64,000 bases of DNA from Actinophytocola algeriensis (lineage in GTDB: Bacteria; Actinomycetota; Actinomycetes; Mycobacteriales; Pseudonocardiaceae). The stretch lies in contig NZ_JACHJQ010000007.1 in NCBI RefSeq assembly GCF_014203735.1, positions 186,001-250,000 on the forward strand, in the 5' to 3' direction. Of the stretch, positions 37,219-46,781 are shown one piece after another; position 1 is the stretch's first letter, and the number at the start of each line of letters is the position of its first letter. The notes under the pieces are model-generated. The model was not told where the DNA came from, did not search any database, and saw only the letters and a list, made by a program, of their open reading frames with translations. A program made the position numbers and the translations under genes.

Positions 37219-37830
37219 ATGATCGAGGCGACCGGGCTGGGTCTGCGTACGCGCCACGGGTGGGTGTTCCGTGACGTCGATCTGACGGTGGCCGCAGGCG
37301 AGGTGGCCGCCGTGGCCGGGCCGTCGGGCAGCGGACGCACGATGCTGCTGCTGGCGCTCGCGGGGCGCGCCCGGCCCAGCGCCGGTGAGCTGCGGGTCGG
37401 GGACGCCGTCTCGCGGCCGGACATCCGCCGTCAGGTCACCGTCGCCCGCGCCACCGGTGCGGTCGAGCTGGATCCGGATCTCACGGTCGGCGACAGCAGG
37501 CGGGAGGCCGGGCTGCTCTTCTACGGCGCCGACCTCGACCGGGCCGAGGAGCTGGCCGGTCTCGACCTCGACTCGGCCACGGTGGTCGGGGACCTCGCAC
37601 CTGACGACCTCGCGTTGTTCTCGCTGGCGCTGGCCGCGGCGGGCCAGCCTGCCGCGCTGGTGCTCGACGACGTCGACCTGCGGGCCACGCCCGCGCAGCA
37701 GCACCGGATCTGGGCCGGGCTGCGTGCCGTGGCCGGGACGGGGATCGCCGTGGTCGCCAGCGCCGTCGAGGTCCGCCAGGCGGGAGTTGTGCGCACGCTG
37801 CGGCTGGGGAGCGACCGTGCGGCCGTTTAG
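37219..37830 (+). CDS. small ABC-type ATPase with degenerate motifs
   Basis: A 203-residue ABC ATPase-like protein, short for the family. The P-loop is GPSGSGRT (residues 34-41) with Arg40 where Lys is normal; the usual signature LSGGQ is replaced by LAPDD (about 136-140); and Walker B reads ALVLDDVD, with Asp in place of the catalytic Glu. Thus nucleotide hydrolysis is doubtful by normal rules. It overlaps the membrane protein gene by 14 bp, so it is that protein's partner. The ribosome binding site TTGGGAGGCGG before the ATG is good. Confidence 0.8.
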   Translation: MIEATGLGLRTRHGWVFRDVDLTVAAGEVAAVAGPSGSGRTMLLLALAGRARPSAGELRVGDAVSRPDIRRQVTVARATGAVELDPDLTVGDSRREAGLLFYGADLDRAEELAGLDLDSATVVGDLAPDDLALFSLALAAAGQPAALVLDDVDLRATPAQQHRIWAGLRAVAGTGIAVVASAVEVRQAGVVRTLRLGSDRAAV

Positions 37831-39757
37831 GTTGGCGTGGTTCGAGATCAAGCGGTTCCGCACGCCGCTGCAGCGGCTCGCGCTCGTGTTCGTGGTGCTG
37901 GTGCCGTTGCTGTACGGCGGGTTGTACCTCTGGTCGAACTGGGATCCGTACGGGGACCTCGACCGGATTCCGGTCGCGGTGGTCAACGAGGACCGGCCCG
38001 TGTCGGTCAACGGGCAGACCGTGGACGCCGGGTCGTCGTTCGTGGCCGAGCTGAAGAAGGACCCGATCTTCGACTGGCGCTTCGTCGACCGGGACGAGGC
38101 CGCTCGCGGAGTGCGCGACTCCGACTACTACTTCGAGATCTCCGTGCCCTCGGACTTCTCGCGCAAGCTGGCCAGTGGTGCGGACGACAAGCCAGAGCGT
38201 GCGCGGATGTTGATCACGCTCGACGACGCCAACGGGTACATCGTCGGGAAGATGGCCCAGACCGTGCAGTCCGAGCTGGAGAACAAGATCAGCGCGGCCG
38301 CGGTGTCGGCGTACTTTCAGTCCGTGTTCGACAACCTCGAGCAGTTGCGGGATGGCGTGCACCAGGCCGAGGACGGGGCCGTCCAGTTGCGGGACGGGGC
38401 CTCTGCCGCCGAGAAGGGCAGTGCGGACCTGTCGTCCGGTCTCGGTGAGCTGAAGGCCGGTGCGGACAGGCTCGCGCCCGGGGCTCAGCAGGTGTCCGAC
38501 GGGGTGTCGGCCATCGCGGATGTGGTGGTGCCCGCGGCCGGGACGATCGCCGATGCTCTGCCGTCGTTCACGCAGACCGCCGCCGATGCCGCTGCTGGCG
38601 CTGACTCGCTCGCCGGTACGGCCGCTACCGCCGCCGGCACCGTTGCCGGTGGCGCTGACTCGGTGCAGGCGCGGGTGACCGCGCTCGGGCAGGCGCATCC
38701 GGAGTTGCAGGCCGATCCCGCCTATCAGGAGCTCGTTCGGGTCACGGGGGACGCTGCCGGGTTCGCGAACCAGGTCAGCACGTCGGCGGGCGCGGTGAAG
38801 ACCGCCACGGCGACGGTGAACGGGCACGCCGAGCAGCTCGCGCAGGACGCGCCCCGGTTGCAGGCCGAGGTGCGGGACGCGGCGACCAGGATCTCCGCGC
38901 TGGACTCGGGTGCCGCCGAGGTCGCGTCCGGTGCGGCACGACTGGACGCGGGACTGGGCACGGCGGCTTCCGGTGCCACGTCGTTGCACGACGGGGTCGC
39001 GAAGCTGTCGTCCGGTGCTTCGTCGCTGGCCGACGGCCTCACCGACGCCGAGTCCCGGATCCCGGTGCTGTCGGACGACCAGAAGAAGTCGAACGCGTCG
39101 ACGCTGGCGTCGCCGGTCGACGTGGCCACCGAGAACCTGCACCCGGCGGGCACCTACGGGCGGGGGCTGACGCCGTTCTTCTTCGCGATCGCGCTGGTGG
39201 TCTTCGGGATCACGGCGTTCCTGATCCTGCGGCCGGTGTCCGCGCGGGCACTCGCGTCCCGGGCCGGGGACGTCACCGTGGCGCTGGCCGGGTGGCTGCC
39301 CGCCGCGGTCGCCTGCGCGGTCGGCGGGCTGGTGCTGTTCCTCGTGCTGGACGTGTTCCTCGCGCTCGCCCCGGTGCACGCGTGGGCGATGATCGGGTTG
39401 GTGGTGCTGGCCGCGCTGGCGTTCACCGCGATCGCGCACATGTTGCGGACGTGGCTCGGCGGGGTGGCCAGCGCGGTGATCCTGGTGCTGTTGCTGTTGC
39501 AGCTGACCACGTCCGCCGGGACCTACCCGTACGAGACGCTGCCCGGGTTCTTCCGCGGCCTGCACCACGTGTTGCCGATGACGTACTTCGTCGACGGGCT
39601 GCGGGTGACGATCACCGGTGGCAACGGGGCACACCTGGTGCGGGACGTACTGGTGCTGGCCGGGTTTCTGGTGGTCGCGCTCGCATCGACCACCCTGGTG
39701 GTGCGGCGCAAGCGCGAGTGGACCGTCTCGAAGCTGAAGCCCGAACTCAGCCTCTGA
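37817..39757 (+). CDS. YhgE/Pip-type ABC-2 membrane protein
   Basis: A 646-residue protein of the YhgE/Pip family. An N-terminal membrane segment (about 18-42) is followed by a large extracytoplasmic domain (about 45-445) with repeated glycine/alanine coiled motifs such as LRDGASAAEKGSADLSSGLG and LHDGVAKLSSGASSLADGL, and then five to six membrane segments (about 455-640). Relatives are ABC-2-like exporters of lipids or phage-receptor-like proteins. The start GTG at 37817 lies inside the ATPase gene. TetR control and the ATPase suggest an inducible export or resistance system. Confidence 0.85.
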   Translation: MRPFRLAWFEIKRFRTPLQRLALVFVVLVPLLYGGLYLWSNWDPYGDLDRIPVAVVNEDRPVSVNGQTVDAGSSFVAELKKDPIFDWRFVDRDEAARGVRDSDYYFEISVPSDFSRKLASGADDKPERARMLITLDDANGYIVGKMAQTVQSELENKISAAAVSAYFQSVFDNLEQLRDGVHQAEDGAVQLRDGASAAEKGSADLSSGLGELKAGADRLAPGAQQVSDGVSAIADVVVPAAGTIADALPSFTQTAADAAAGADSLAGTAATAAGTVAGGADSVQARVTALGQAHPELQADPAYQELVRVTGDAAGFANQVSTSAGAVKTATATVNGHAEQLAQDAPRLQAEVRDAATRISALDSGAAEVASGAARLDAGLGTAASGATSLHDGVAKLSSGASSLADGLTDAESRIPVLSDDQKKSNASTLASPVDVATENLHPAGTYGRGLTPFFFAIALVVFGITAFLILRPVSARALASRAGDVTVALAGWLPAAVACAVGGLVLFLVLDVFLALAPVHAWAMIGLVVLAALAFTAIAHMLRTWLGGVASAVILVLLLLQLTTSAGTYPYETLPGFFRGLHHVLPMTYFVDGLRVTITGGNGAHLVRDVLVLAGFLVVALASTTLVVRRKREWTVSKLKPELSL

Positions 39758-39998
39758 GCTCGGCGAGGCGGTCGTGGTCGTCGGGCAGCTCGACCACCTT
39801 GTCCCGGCTCCGTTCCCCGGCCACGATCACCACGTCCTGTCTGCGGACACCGAAGGCCCTGGCCAGCGCCTTGCGGACGGCGTCGTTGGCCTTGCCGTCC
39901 ACCGGTGGGGCCTGGACCGCCACCACCAGCGCGTCGCCGTGGGTGCCGCCCACGGATTCCTTCCTGGCGCCCGGTTTCACCCGGATGTCGACGCGCAT
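39747..39998 (-). CDS. DUF167 family protein
   Basis: An 83-residue YggU/DUF167 protein: VDIRVKPGARKESV (about 3-16), VAVQAPPVDGKANDAVRKAL (about 26-45) and the RDKVVEL strand. The small alpha/beta fold is widespread; function is not established. Its last 11 bp overlap the convergent YhgE/Pip gene. It is read in the same direction as ileS, downstream of the ileS terminator. Confidence 0.9.
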   Translation of the reverse strand: MRVDIRVKPGARKESVGGTHGDALVVAVQAPPVDGKANDAVRKALARAFGVRRQDVVIVAGERSRDKVVELPDDHDRLAELRG

Positions 39999-40055
39999 GC
40001 CGCTCCCCGCACCACCGGTTCGGTCCTCAGTAGACGATCGCAGGCTTCCCGCGGT

Positions 40056-40093
40056 GAGAAGGGCCCGCCAGAACGTGCCGGCGGGCCCTTCTC
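40056..40093. terminator. terminator hairpin after ileS
   Basis: GAGAAGGGCCCGCC (40056-40069) and GGCGGGCCCTTCTC (40080-40093) form a perfect 14-bp stem with a 10-nt loop, ten bases past the ileS stop. There is no clear U-tract, which is common in high-GC actinobacteria. Confidence 0.85.
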
Positions 40094-40102
40094 ACGTGCC
40101 GG

Positions 40103-43100
40103 CTACGCCTTCGCGACCGTCACCGCGACCTCGGTGCCGTCGCCCACCGTGCCAGCGAAGCCCGTCGCCGGGCCGTAGGTGACCTCGTTCGCCAGCGTCT
40201 CGCCCGCGAGGAACTCCTCGTGCGTCCGGATGGCCGCGACCACCTCGTCTGGGGCCTGGACCGTCACCGTGATGCGGTCCGCCACGTCCAGGTCGGCGTC
40301 GCGGCGAGCCTGCTGCACCACCCGGACCAGGTCGCGGGCGACACCTTCCGCTTCCAGCTCGGGTGTGGTCGCGGTGTCCAGGACCACCAGGCCCGACGAG
40401 TTCGGCAGTTCGCCTGTCGCGCCCGTGTCCGTCGCCACCAGCCTGCGCTGGAACTCACCCGGCAGCAGCTCGATGCCCGCCGCCACCACCGTGTCGCCGT
40501 GCGCGACCCACTCGCCTGCCTTGACCGCTCGGATGACCTTCTGGGTGTCCCCGCCCAGCCTCGGACCGCAGGCCCGCGCGTTGACGACCAGTTCGAAGTG
40601 GCCGTGGGCCGCCACGTCCGTGGTCAGCTCCACCTGCTTGACGTTCACCTCGTCGGTGATCAGGTCCGTGAACGGCGCCAGCGACTCGGCGTCCTCCGCC
40701 GCCACCGTCAGCTTCGCCAGCGGCAGCCGTACGCGCAGCTTGTTCGACTTGCGCAGTGCCAACGCCGCCGAGCAGACCTGACGCACCCGGTCCATCGCCG
40801 TCACCAGTGCCGCGTCGGCGGGGAGCAGGTCGTCCGACGGCCAGTCCGCCAGGTGTACCGAGCGCTCGCCCGTCACGCCGCGCCACACCGCTTCCGCGGT
40901 CAGTGGCAGCAGCGGGGCCACCACCCTCGACACGACCTCGAGGACCGTGTGCAGGGTGTCGATGGCGTCCTTGTCGCCCGACCAGAAGCGGTCCCGGGAG
41001 CGGCGGACGTACCAGTTGGTCAGTGCCTCCAGGTACTCACGCACCCCCGCGCACGCGCCCGACAGGTCGAAGACGTCCAGCGCCGCCCTGGTGTCGACCA
41101 CCAGCTCCTGCGTCTTCGCCAGCACGTACCTGTCCAACACGTGCTTGGAGTCCGCGCGCCACTCGCCTTCGACGCCCTCCGCGTTCGCGTACAGCGCCAG
41201 GAAGTACCACGTGTTCCACAGCGGGAGCACCGCCTGGCGGACGGCATCGCGGATGCCGCGTTCGGTGACCACCAGGTCGCCGCCGCGGAGGATGGGGGAC
41301 GACATCAGGAACCAGCGCATGGCATCGCTGCCGTCGCGGGAGAAGACCTCGTTGACGTCCGGGTAGTTCTTGCGGGACTTGGACATCTTCTGGCCGTCGT
41401 CGCCCAGGACGATGCCGTGCGCCACGCAGTTGCGGAACGCGGGACGATCGAAGAGCGCCGTGGCCAGCACGTGCATGGTGTAGAACCAGCCGCGGGTCTG
41501 GCCGTTGTACTCGACGATGAAGTCACCGGGGTAGTGGTGCTCGAACCACTCCCGGTTCTCGAACGGGTAGTGCACCTGGGCGTAGGGCATCGAACCCGAC
41601 TCGAACCAGCAGTCCAGGACCTCCGGGGTCCTGCGCATGGTCGACTGGCCCGTCGGGTCGTCCGGGTTCGGCCTCGTCAGTTCGTCGACGTACGGGCGGT
41701 GCAGGTCGGTCGGGCGTACGCCGAAGTCGCGTTCGAGCTCGTCCAGTGAGCCGTACACGTCGACCCTCGGGTACTCCGGGTTGTCCGACACCCACACCGG
41801 GATCGGGCTGCCCCAGAAGCGGTTGCGGGAGATCGACCAGTCACGGGCGTTCTCCAGCCACTTGCCGAACTGGCCGTCCTTCACGTGCCCGGGGACCCAG
41901 TTGATCTGCTGGTTCAGCTCGACCATCCGGTCGCGGAACTTGGTCACCGCCACGAACCACGACGTGACCGCGCGCTGGATCAGCGGGTTGCCGCAGCGCC
42001 AGCAGTGCGGGTAGGCGTGGTCGTAGGTCTCCTGCCGCAGCAGCTTCCCGGCCGCCTTCAGGTCCTTCATGATCTGGCCGTTGGCCTCGGATAGCACGTG
42101 CATGCCCTCGTAGGGGGGCACGGTCGCGTCGAAACGGCCGTGGGCGTCCACCGGCGTGACCGGGGTGATGCCCGCCGCGTCGGTGACGACCTTGTCCTCC
42201 TCACCGTAGGCGGGGGCGATGTGCACGATGCCCGTGCCGTCCTCGGTGGTGACGTAGTCGGCGGCCAGGATCCGGTGCGCGTTCTCCGTGCCGGCGAAGA
42301 AGTCGAACGGCGGCGTGTACGCGCGGCCCAGCAGGTCGGCACCCTTGTAGCGGGCCACCACCGGCGGGTCCTCGCCCAGCTCGCGGGCGTAGGCCGCCAC
42401 GCGGGCCTCGGCCAGCAGGTACCTCTCGCCATTTGCCTCGACCGTCACGTAGTCGACGTCCGGGTGGACCGCCATCGCCAGGTTCGACGGGAGCGTCCAC
42501 GGGGTCGTCGTCCAGATGAGGGCCAGCTCGCCGGACTCGAGACGGAGGCCGACGGTGACCGCCGGGTCCTGCCGGTCCAGGTAGACGTCGTCCATCTTCG
42601 TCTCGGTGTTGGACAGCGGCGTCTCGCAACGCCAGCAGTACCAGAGGACGCGGTAGCCCTCGTACACCAGGCCTTTGTCCCAGAGGGACTTGAAGGCCCA
42701 CATGACGCTCTCCATGAAGTCGAGATCGAGCGTCTTGTAGTCGTTGTCGAAGTCGACCCAGCGGGCCTGGCGGGTGACGTAGTCGCGCCACTGGTCGGTG
42801 TACTGCAGCACGGAGGTGCGGCACGCCTCGTTGAACTCGGCGATGCCCATCTCCTCGATCTCGGCCTTGGTCTTGATGCCGAGCTGCTGCTCCGCCTCGA
42901 ACTCGGCGGGCAGGCCGTGGGTGTCCCAGCCGAACCGGCGCTCGACGTGCTTGCCACGCATCGTCTGGTAGCGCGGCACCACGTCCTTGACATAACCGGT
43001 CAGCAGGTGGCCGTAGTGCGGGAGGCCGTTGGCGAAGGGCGGGCCGTCGTAGAAGACGAACTCGTTCGAGCCGTTCTCGCCTGCCGGGCGCGCTTCGACG

Positions 43101-43231
43101 GACGCGACGAAGGTGCGGTCGGTCTCCCAGTAGTCGAGCACGACCTGCTCGAGGTTCGGGAAGGACGGCTGCGCGGGTACGCCACGATCCGAGCCCTGGT
43201 CAGAGCCGAACCGCGCCTTGGGATATGCCAT
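40103..43231 (-). CDS. ileS: isoleucyl-tRNA synthetase IleS
   Basis: Class I synthetase of 1042 residues that charges tRNA-Ile and edits mischarged valine. It has the HIGH motif in [20 protein letters not shown] (about 68-87), the editing domain ([20 protein letters not shown], about 235-254) and KMSKS in [17 protein letters not shown] (about 610-626). The length and the C-terminal part resemble the actinobacterial (eukaryote-like, often mupirocin-resistant) type. The ATG at 43231 follows GAGGACCCCG. Regulation is through the T-box in its leader. Confidence 0.97.
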   Translation of the reverse strand: MAYPKARFGSDQGSDRGVPAQPSFPNLEQVVLDYWETDRTFVASVEARPAGENGSNEFVFYDGPPFANGLPHYGHLLTGYVKDVVPRYQTMRGKHVERRFGWDTHGLPAEFEAEQQLGIKTKAEIEEMGIAEFNEACRTSVLQYTDQWRDYVTRQARWVDFDNDYKTLDLDFMESVMWAFKSLWDKGLVYEGYRVLWYCWRCETPLSNTETKMDDVYLDRQDPAVTVGLRLESGELALIWTTTPWTLPSNLAMAVHPDVDYVTVEANGERYLLAEARVAAYARELGEDPPVVARYKGADLLGRAYTPPFDFFAGTENAHRILAADYVTTEDGTGIVHIAPAYGEEDKVVTDAAGITPVTPVDAHGRFDATVPPYEGMHVLSEANGQIMKDLKAAGKLLRQETYDHAYPHCWRCGNPLIQRAVTSWFVAVTKFRDRMVELNQQINWVPGHVKDGQFGKWLENARDWSISRNRFWGSPIPVWVSDNPEYPRVDVYGSLDELERDFGVRPTDLHRPYVDELTRPNPDDPTGQSTMRRTPEVLDCWFESGSMPYAQVHYPFENREWFEHHYPGDFIVEYNGQTRGWFYTMHVLATALFDRPAFRNCVAHGIVLGDDGQKMSKSRKNYPDVNEVFSRDGSDAMRWFLMSSPILRGGDLVVTERGIRDAVRQAVLPLWNTWYFLALYANAEGVEGEWRADSKHVLDRYVLAKTQELVVDTRAALDVFDLSGACAGVREYLEALTNWYVRRSRDRFWSGDKDAIDTLHTVLEVVSRVVAPLLPLTAEAVWRGVTGERSVHLADWPSDDLLPADAALVTAMDRVRQVCSAALALRKSNKLRVRLPLAKLTVAAEDAESLAPFTDLITDEVNVKQVELTTDVAAHGHFELVVNARACGPRLGGDTQKVIRAVKAGEWVAHGDTVVAAGIELLPGEFQRRLVATDTGATGELPNSSGLVVLDTATTPELEAEGVARDLVRVVQQARRDADLDVADRITVTVQAPDEVVAAIRTHEEFLAGETLANEVTYGPATGFAGTVGDGTEVAVTVAKA

Positions 43232-43280
43232 CGGGGTCCTCGTGGTCCATCAGTCGTGTGATCGCGTGTGCGCTGCCACA

Positions 43281-43435
43281 CGGGGACGACGTGACGCCGC
43301 GGTACCACCCCGCTTGCCGGCGCACGTGCGCGCCGACCTCTCGTTCATCGGCTGTGACGGGCCGGCCCGTCCGGTTCTAATGAGGCCTCGCGGCCCGTTC
43401 TTCCGGAGGCTCCCCGGTGATGGCCGGTTCAACGC
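43281..43435 (-). ncRNA. ileS T-box riboswitch, translational type
   Basis: The minus-strand leader has the invariant T-box sequence GGGGTGGTACCGCG (43311-43298), which pairs with the tRNA acceptor end, flanked by CGGGG and CCCCG arms. The 5' part GCGTTGAACCGGCCATCACC shows a very short Stem I with ATC (43421-43419), the isoleucine specifier codon. There is no terminator with a U-tract before the ATG, so it should act on translation, as in the known actinobacterial ileS T-boxes. Confidence 0.9.
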
Positions 43436-43469
43436 CTGTACTTCAAGGATGTCAGAACACGCAAGCCGG

Positions 43470-44105
43470 TTAGCGCGCGGCCCGGTGCCTGGCGGCGAGG
43501 ACCGCGTCCGGACCACAGCGGGCGCACGGCGTGAAGCCGAGCTGGCGGGCCTCGGAGACGGCGATCGGGATCGTCGCGCGCGGGCCGAGCCAGGTGCACG
43601 TAGCCAGGTGGTAGCGGGGGTGTTCGTCGACGACGCGGACCTCGGCGTCGAGGCCCGCGACCACGAGCAGGTCGCTCGCGTCCGTCGGTTCCTCGTCCGG
43701 TTCGCTGGTGTCGGCGACCGGCGCCACTGCCGGTTCCGCCGCCACCACCGGCTCGATGTGCGTGGTCACCTCGGTGTCGGACTCCGGCTCGACCGCGGGC
43801 GGGAGTGGTTCCTCGTCCGCGATCTCCGGCTCGTCGAACTCGTCGGGCCGGCCTGGCCGGTGCGGTGGGTCTGATCGGTCCGGTTGGTCACCGCGACGGG
43901 CGCCACCCACCGTGACGACCGTCGGTTTCGCCGAGTCGCCCGCGCGCGCCTTGCGCCGGCCGCTCAGCCAGTCGGTGACCAGCAGAGCGGCCGCCGCCAC
44001 GCTCACCACGACGGAGATCCACGCCCACAGCGTGTTGGCCGTGGTCAGCGCGGCGATGAGCAGCCCGAAGGCAGCCACCACCAGCGCCAGGACTATGTAC
44101 AGCAC
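43470..44105 (-). CDS. membrane protein with C-terminal cysteine motif
   Basis: A 211-residue protein. Two membrane segments (about 3-20 and 26-46) lead to a long acidic, Pro-rich cytoplasmic linker (about 60-150) and a conserved-looking C-terminal 55 residues: RYHLATCTWLGPRATIP followed by GFTPCARCGPDAVLA, which resembles the metal-binding unit seen at the start of Ada-type proteins. It sits between wag31 and ileS, on the same strand. Function unknown; start GTG. Confidence 0.72.
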   Translation of the reverse strand: MLYIVLALVVAAFGLLIAALTTANTLWAWISVVVSVAAAALLVTDWLSGRRKARAGDSAKPTVVTVGGARRGDQPDRSDPPHRPGRPDEFDEPEIADEEPLPPAVEPESDTEVTTHIEPVVAAEPAVAPVADTSEPDEEPTDASDLLVVAGLDAEVRVVDEHPRYHLATCTWLGPRATIPIAVSEARQLGFTPCARCGPDAVLAARHRAAR

Positions 44106-44138
44106 TGGTCAGTCAGGTTGTTCTCGGAATGGTGCGGC

Positions 44139-44969
44139 TCAGCCGGCCTCGGCCCGCGGGCCGAACGCGTAACCCTGCTGCCCGGACGACCGCCCGCTGT
44201 CCGACGACGAGCCGGTGGTCGGCGCCGCGGATCCCCGGTCACCCAGTTCGCGCAGGCTCGACTCCAGGAACGTCTTCAGCCTGGTGCGGTACTCGCGCTC
44301 GAACGTGCGCAGCTCGTCGATCTTCTTCTCGAGCGCCGTGCGCTCCGCCTGCACCTGACCGATGACCTCGGCGTGCTGCCGCTGTGCCTCGCGCTCCAGC
44401 GTGGTGGCCTTGTCGCGGGCCGAACGCTCGAGCGTCTCCGCGCGGGTCCGCGCGTCGTTGAGCATCGTCTCGGCACGGGTGCGCGACTCGTTGATCATCG
44501 TGTCCGACTTGGCACGGGCCTCGGACAGCAGCTGCTCGGACTTGGTCCGTGCCTCCGCGAGCATGCCGTCGGACTCCGCCTTGGCCTCGCCGGTGAGCCG
44601 GTCCGCCATCTCCTGGGCGAGCCCCAGCACCTTCGCGGCCTGGACGTGATGATCGCCACCGGCGGAGCCGGGGGAAGTCTGCTCGAGTGCGCTCGGTGGC
44701 GGCACCGGCGTCAGCCTGCGCGGCTCCTCCACTCGCTGTGGCGCGGGTGCGACCGATCGTGCGTCCTCGATGTCCGCGCGCGCCGACTCGAGCTGCGCGT
44801 CGAGCTGCTCGACCTGCGCACGCAGGTCGTTGTTCTCTTCGAGCAGGCGGGACAGCTCGACCTCTACCAGGTCAAGGAACGCGTCCACCTCGTCCTCGTT
44901 GTAGCCCCGCTTGCCAATGGGAGGCTTGCTGAACGCGACGTTATGCACGTCAGCGGGGGTCAACGACAT
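44139..44969 (-). CDS. wag31: polar growth protein Wag31 (DivIVA)
   Basis: A 276-residue coiled-coil scaffold that marks cell poles and guides tip growth in actinobacteria. It has the membrane-targeting start [20 protein letters not shown] (about 8-27), a first coiled coil (about 30-70), a Pro-rich linker (about 80-105) and a long coiled coil with regular Thr/Arg/Ala heptads (about 115-240). The ATG at 44969 has GAGGTGA upstream. It closes the division cluster and lies 47 bp after yggT. Confidence 0.96.
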   Translation of the reverse strand: MSLTPADVHNVAFSKPPIGKRGYNEDEVDAFLDLVEVELSRLLEENNDLRAQVEQLDAQLESARADIEDARSVAPAPQRVEEPRRLTPVPPPSALEQTSPGSAGGDHHVQAAKVLGLAQEMADRLTGEAKAESDGMLAEARTKSEQLLSEARAKSDTMINESRTRAETMLNDARTRAETLERSARDKATTLEREAQRQHAEVIGQVQAERTALEKKIDELRTFEREYRTRLKTFLESSLRELGDRGSAAPTTGSSSDSGRSSGQQGYAFGPRAEAG

Positions 44970-45016
44970 CTGATCACCTCACGCACTCAGGGGCTGTCTT
45001 CCACCCGGTTTCCCCA

Positions 45017-45301
45017 CTAACCGGGATAGGCCAGTCGCATCAGTATGAACACGACCAACAGCAGCACCATAATCGATAGGTCCAGCCCTACGCCTCCGAT
45101 CCGGACCATCGGTATCAACCGACGGACCAAGCGAACCGGAGGATCGGTCACTGTGTAGATGGTCTCCAGCGTTACCGCAACCCCGCCGGCCGGGCGCCAC
45201 TCCCTCGAGAACGCTCGGACGAGCTCCACCACGACTCGCGCGGTCAGGAACAGCCAGAAGACGAACAGTACCCAATACAAGACAAGCCGCACGGGATCCA
45301 C
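45017..45301 (-). CDS. yggT: YggT family membrane protein
   Basis: A 94-residue protein with two membrane segments (about 5-25 and 70-92) separated by the family motif TVTDPPVRLVRRLIPMV. It lies 19 bp after sepF in the usual sepF-yggT-wag31 order. YggT proteins are thought to help division or osmotic adaptation. Start: the GTG at 45301, with only a weak ribosome binding site. Confidence 0.9.
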   Translation of the reverse strand: MDPVRLVLYWVLFVFWLFLTARVVVELVRAFSREWRPAGGVAVTLETIYTVTDPPVRLVRRLIPMVRIGGVGLDLSIMVLLLVVFILMRLAYPG

Positions 45302-45320
45302 GTGTCAACTCTGCCATCTC

Positions 45321-46016
45321 TCACTGTCGGTTGAGCAACCCGCCCTCCGCTATGCGCCGTTTGTCCTCGGCAGTGGGGTCCTGGTTGGGCGGTGAGATCA
45401 AGAACACCTTGTTGGTCACCTTGTCCATCGAGCCCCGCATGGCGAACACGAGACCGGCGGCGAAGTCGACCAGTCGGCGGGCGTCGGCGTCGTCGAGCTC
45501 GGTGAGGTTGATGATCACCGGAGTGCCGTCCCGGTAGTGCTCACCGATGGTGCGCGCGTCCGCGAAGCCCGTCGGGTGCACGGTCACGATCCGCCCCATC
45601 GGGTACCCCCCGGTGCTCGGCTTGGCCGCTGGCTCGGGACGCGGCAGCGGCCGCGGCGCCGGGCGCGGCTCGACGGCCAGCGCACCCTGGGTCGGTGCTT
45701 CCGCGGCCCAGGCGGCACGCGGCCTGGCAGCCGAACGAGCCGGGAAGTCGGCGCGCGCCGAGAGCTCCGTCTCGTACCCGTCCTCGTAGCGCGCGTCGTC
45801 GCCCCGGCGACCGAAACCGCGCCTGCGCGGTGGCTCGCCGTAGGGGTCGTAGTCGTCCTCGTCGGAGAGGTACTCGGGACGTCGGTAGCCGCGGCCGTGC
45901 CCGGCGCGGTCGCCGTAGTCGTCGCCGTATTCGTCCAGGTCATCGAGGTCGTAGCCGTCGTACTCGTCGGCAGGGACCATGCCGAAGTAGGCCTTCAGCT
46001 TCTGCAGCGTGCCCAT
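45321..46016 (-). CDS. sepF: cell division protein SepF
   Basis: A 231-residue FtsZ-binding membrane anchor that stands in for the missing FtsA. The amphipathic N-terminus MGTLQKLKAYFGMVPADEYD is followed by a long charged, Arg/Asp/Tyr-rich linker (about 20-145) and the SepF fold (about 148-231): GRIVTVHPTGFADARTIGEH, VIINLTELDDADARRLVDFA, and GSMDKVTNKVFLISPP. It lies 36 bp after yggS. The linker is disordered and long, as in other actinobacteria. Confidence 0.95.
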   Translation of the reverse strand: MGTLQKLKAYFGMVPADEYDGYDLDDLDEYGDDYGDRAGHGRGYRRPEYLSDEDDYDPYGEPPRRRGFGRRGDDARYEDGYETELSARADFPARSAARPRAAWAAEAPTQGALAVEPRPAPRPLPRPEPAAKPSTGGYPMGRIVTVHPTGFADARTIGEHYRDGTPVIINLTELDDADARRLVDFAAGLVFAMRGSMDKVTNKVFLISPPNQDPTAEDKRRIAEGGLLNRQ

Positions 46017-46052
46017 ACCCCTGCCCTCGGTGCGTGCGGTTCCCTCAACGTG

Positions 46053-46781
46053 TTATGGCGAGGCTAGGCCACGGGTACCCAGTAACGCGGTTCCGACACG
46101 CACGCAGGTCGAACCGTGAGTAACGGCCGATTCGAGATCACCGGTCATCCCAGAGGACAGTTCCGTGGCCTCCGGATGATCTTCACGCAGGCGATCGGAG
46201 GCCCGCGCGAGGCGCTCGAACGCCTCGTCCGGGGTCATGGTGAGCGGGGCCACAGCCATCAGTCCGCGCAACCGTAATTCACTCGAACGGGCGACATGAT
46301 CGGCAAGCGGCATCAGCGTGTCGAGTGGCGCTCCGCCCCGTTCCGGGTCGCTGTCGATGCTCACCTGGACCAGGACGTCGAGCGGGGTGGTCCGGTCGCC
46401 AGCCTCCCGCGCGTTGCGCACGGCCTTGTCCAGGGCGTCCACGAGCCGGTCCGAGTCGACGGACTGGATCTCGGCGGCCCAGCGGGCGACGGCACGGGCC
46501 TTGTTGCGCTGCAGCCGGCCCAGCATGTGCCACCGCACTGTCGCGTCCGGGCGCAGTTCCCGCAGGTCAGCGACCTTGGTACCGGCTTCCTGCTCACGGT
46601 TCTCGCCGAGGTCGACGACGCCGAGGTCGGTCAGCAGGGCGGCGTCCGAGGCCGGGAACGTCTTGGTGACCGCGATGAGCCGAACGGTGTTCTCCGCGCG
46701 CCCGGCGGCCCGGCAGGCGGCCGTGATCCGCTCACGGACGGTGTCGAGCGCGGCCGCGATCTCCGCTCGCCGATCGGTCAT
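46053..46781 (-). CDS. PLP homeostasis protein YggS (YlmE)
   Basis: A 242-residue YggS/PROSC-family protein that binds pyridoxal phosphate and keeps its free level steady. Residues LIAVTKTFPASDAALLTDLG (about 35-54) contain the PLP lysine; LGENREQEA, WHMLGRLQRNKAR (about 94-106) and ELSSGMTGDLESAVTHGSTC, then VRVGTALLG complete the barrel. Its start overlaps the pgeF stop by four bases (ATGA). This is the ylmE position of Gram-positive division clusters. Confidence 0.95.
   Translation of the reverse strand: MTDRRAEIAAALDTVRERITAACRAAGRAENTVRLIAVTKTFPASDAALLTDLGVVDLGENREQEAGTKVADLRELRPDATVRWHMLGRLQRNKARAVARWAAEIQSVDSDRLVDALDKAVRNAREAGDRTTPLDVLVQVSIDSDPERGGAPLDTLMPLADHVARSSELRLRGLMAVAPLTMTPDEAFERLARASDRLREDHPEATELSSGMTGDLESAVTHGSTCVRVGTALLGTRGLASP

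Noticed and set aside
43281-43435. tRNA gene upstream of ileS
   Set aside because: The structured region has the T-box signature and no cloverleaf with anticodon arm. No tRNA or rRNA genes were seen in the window.
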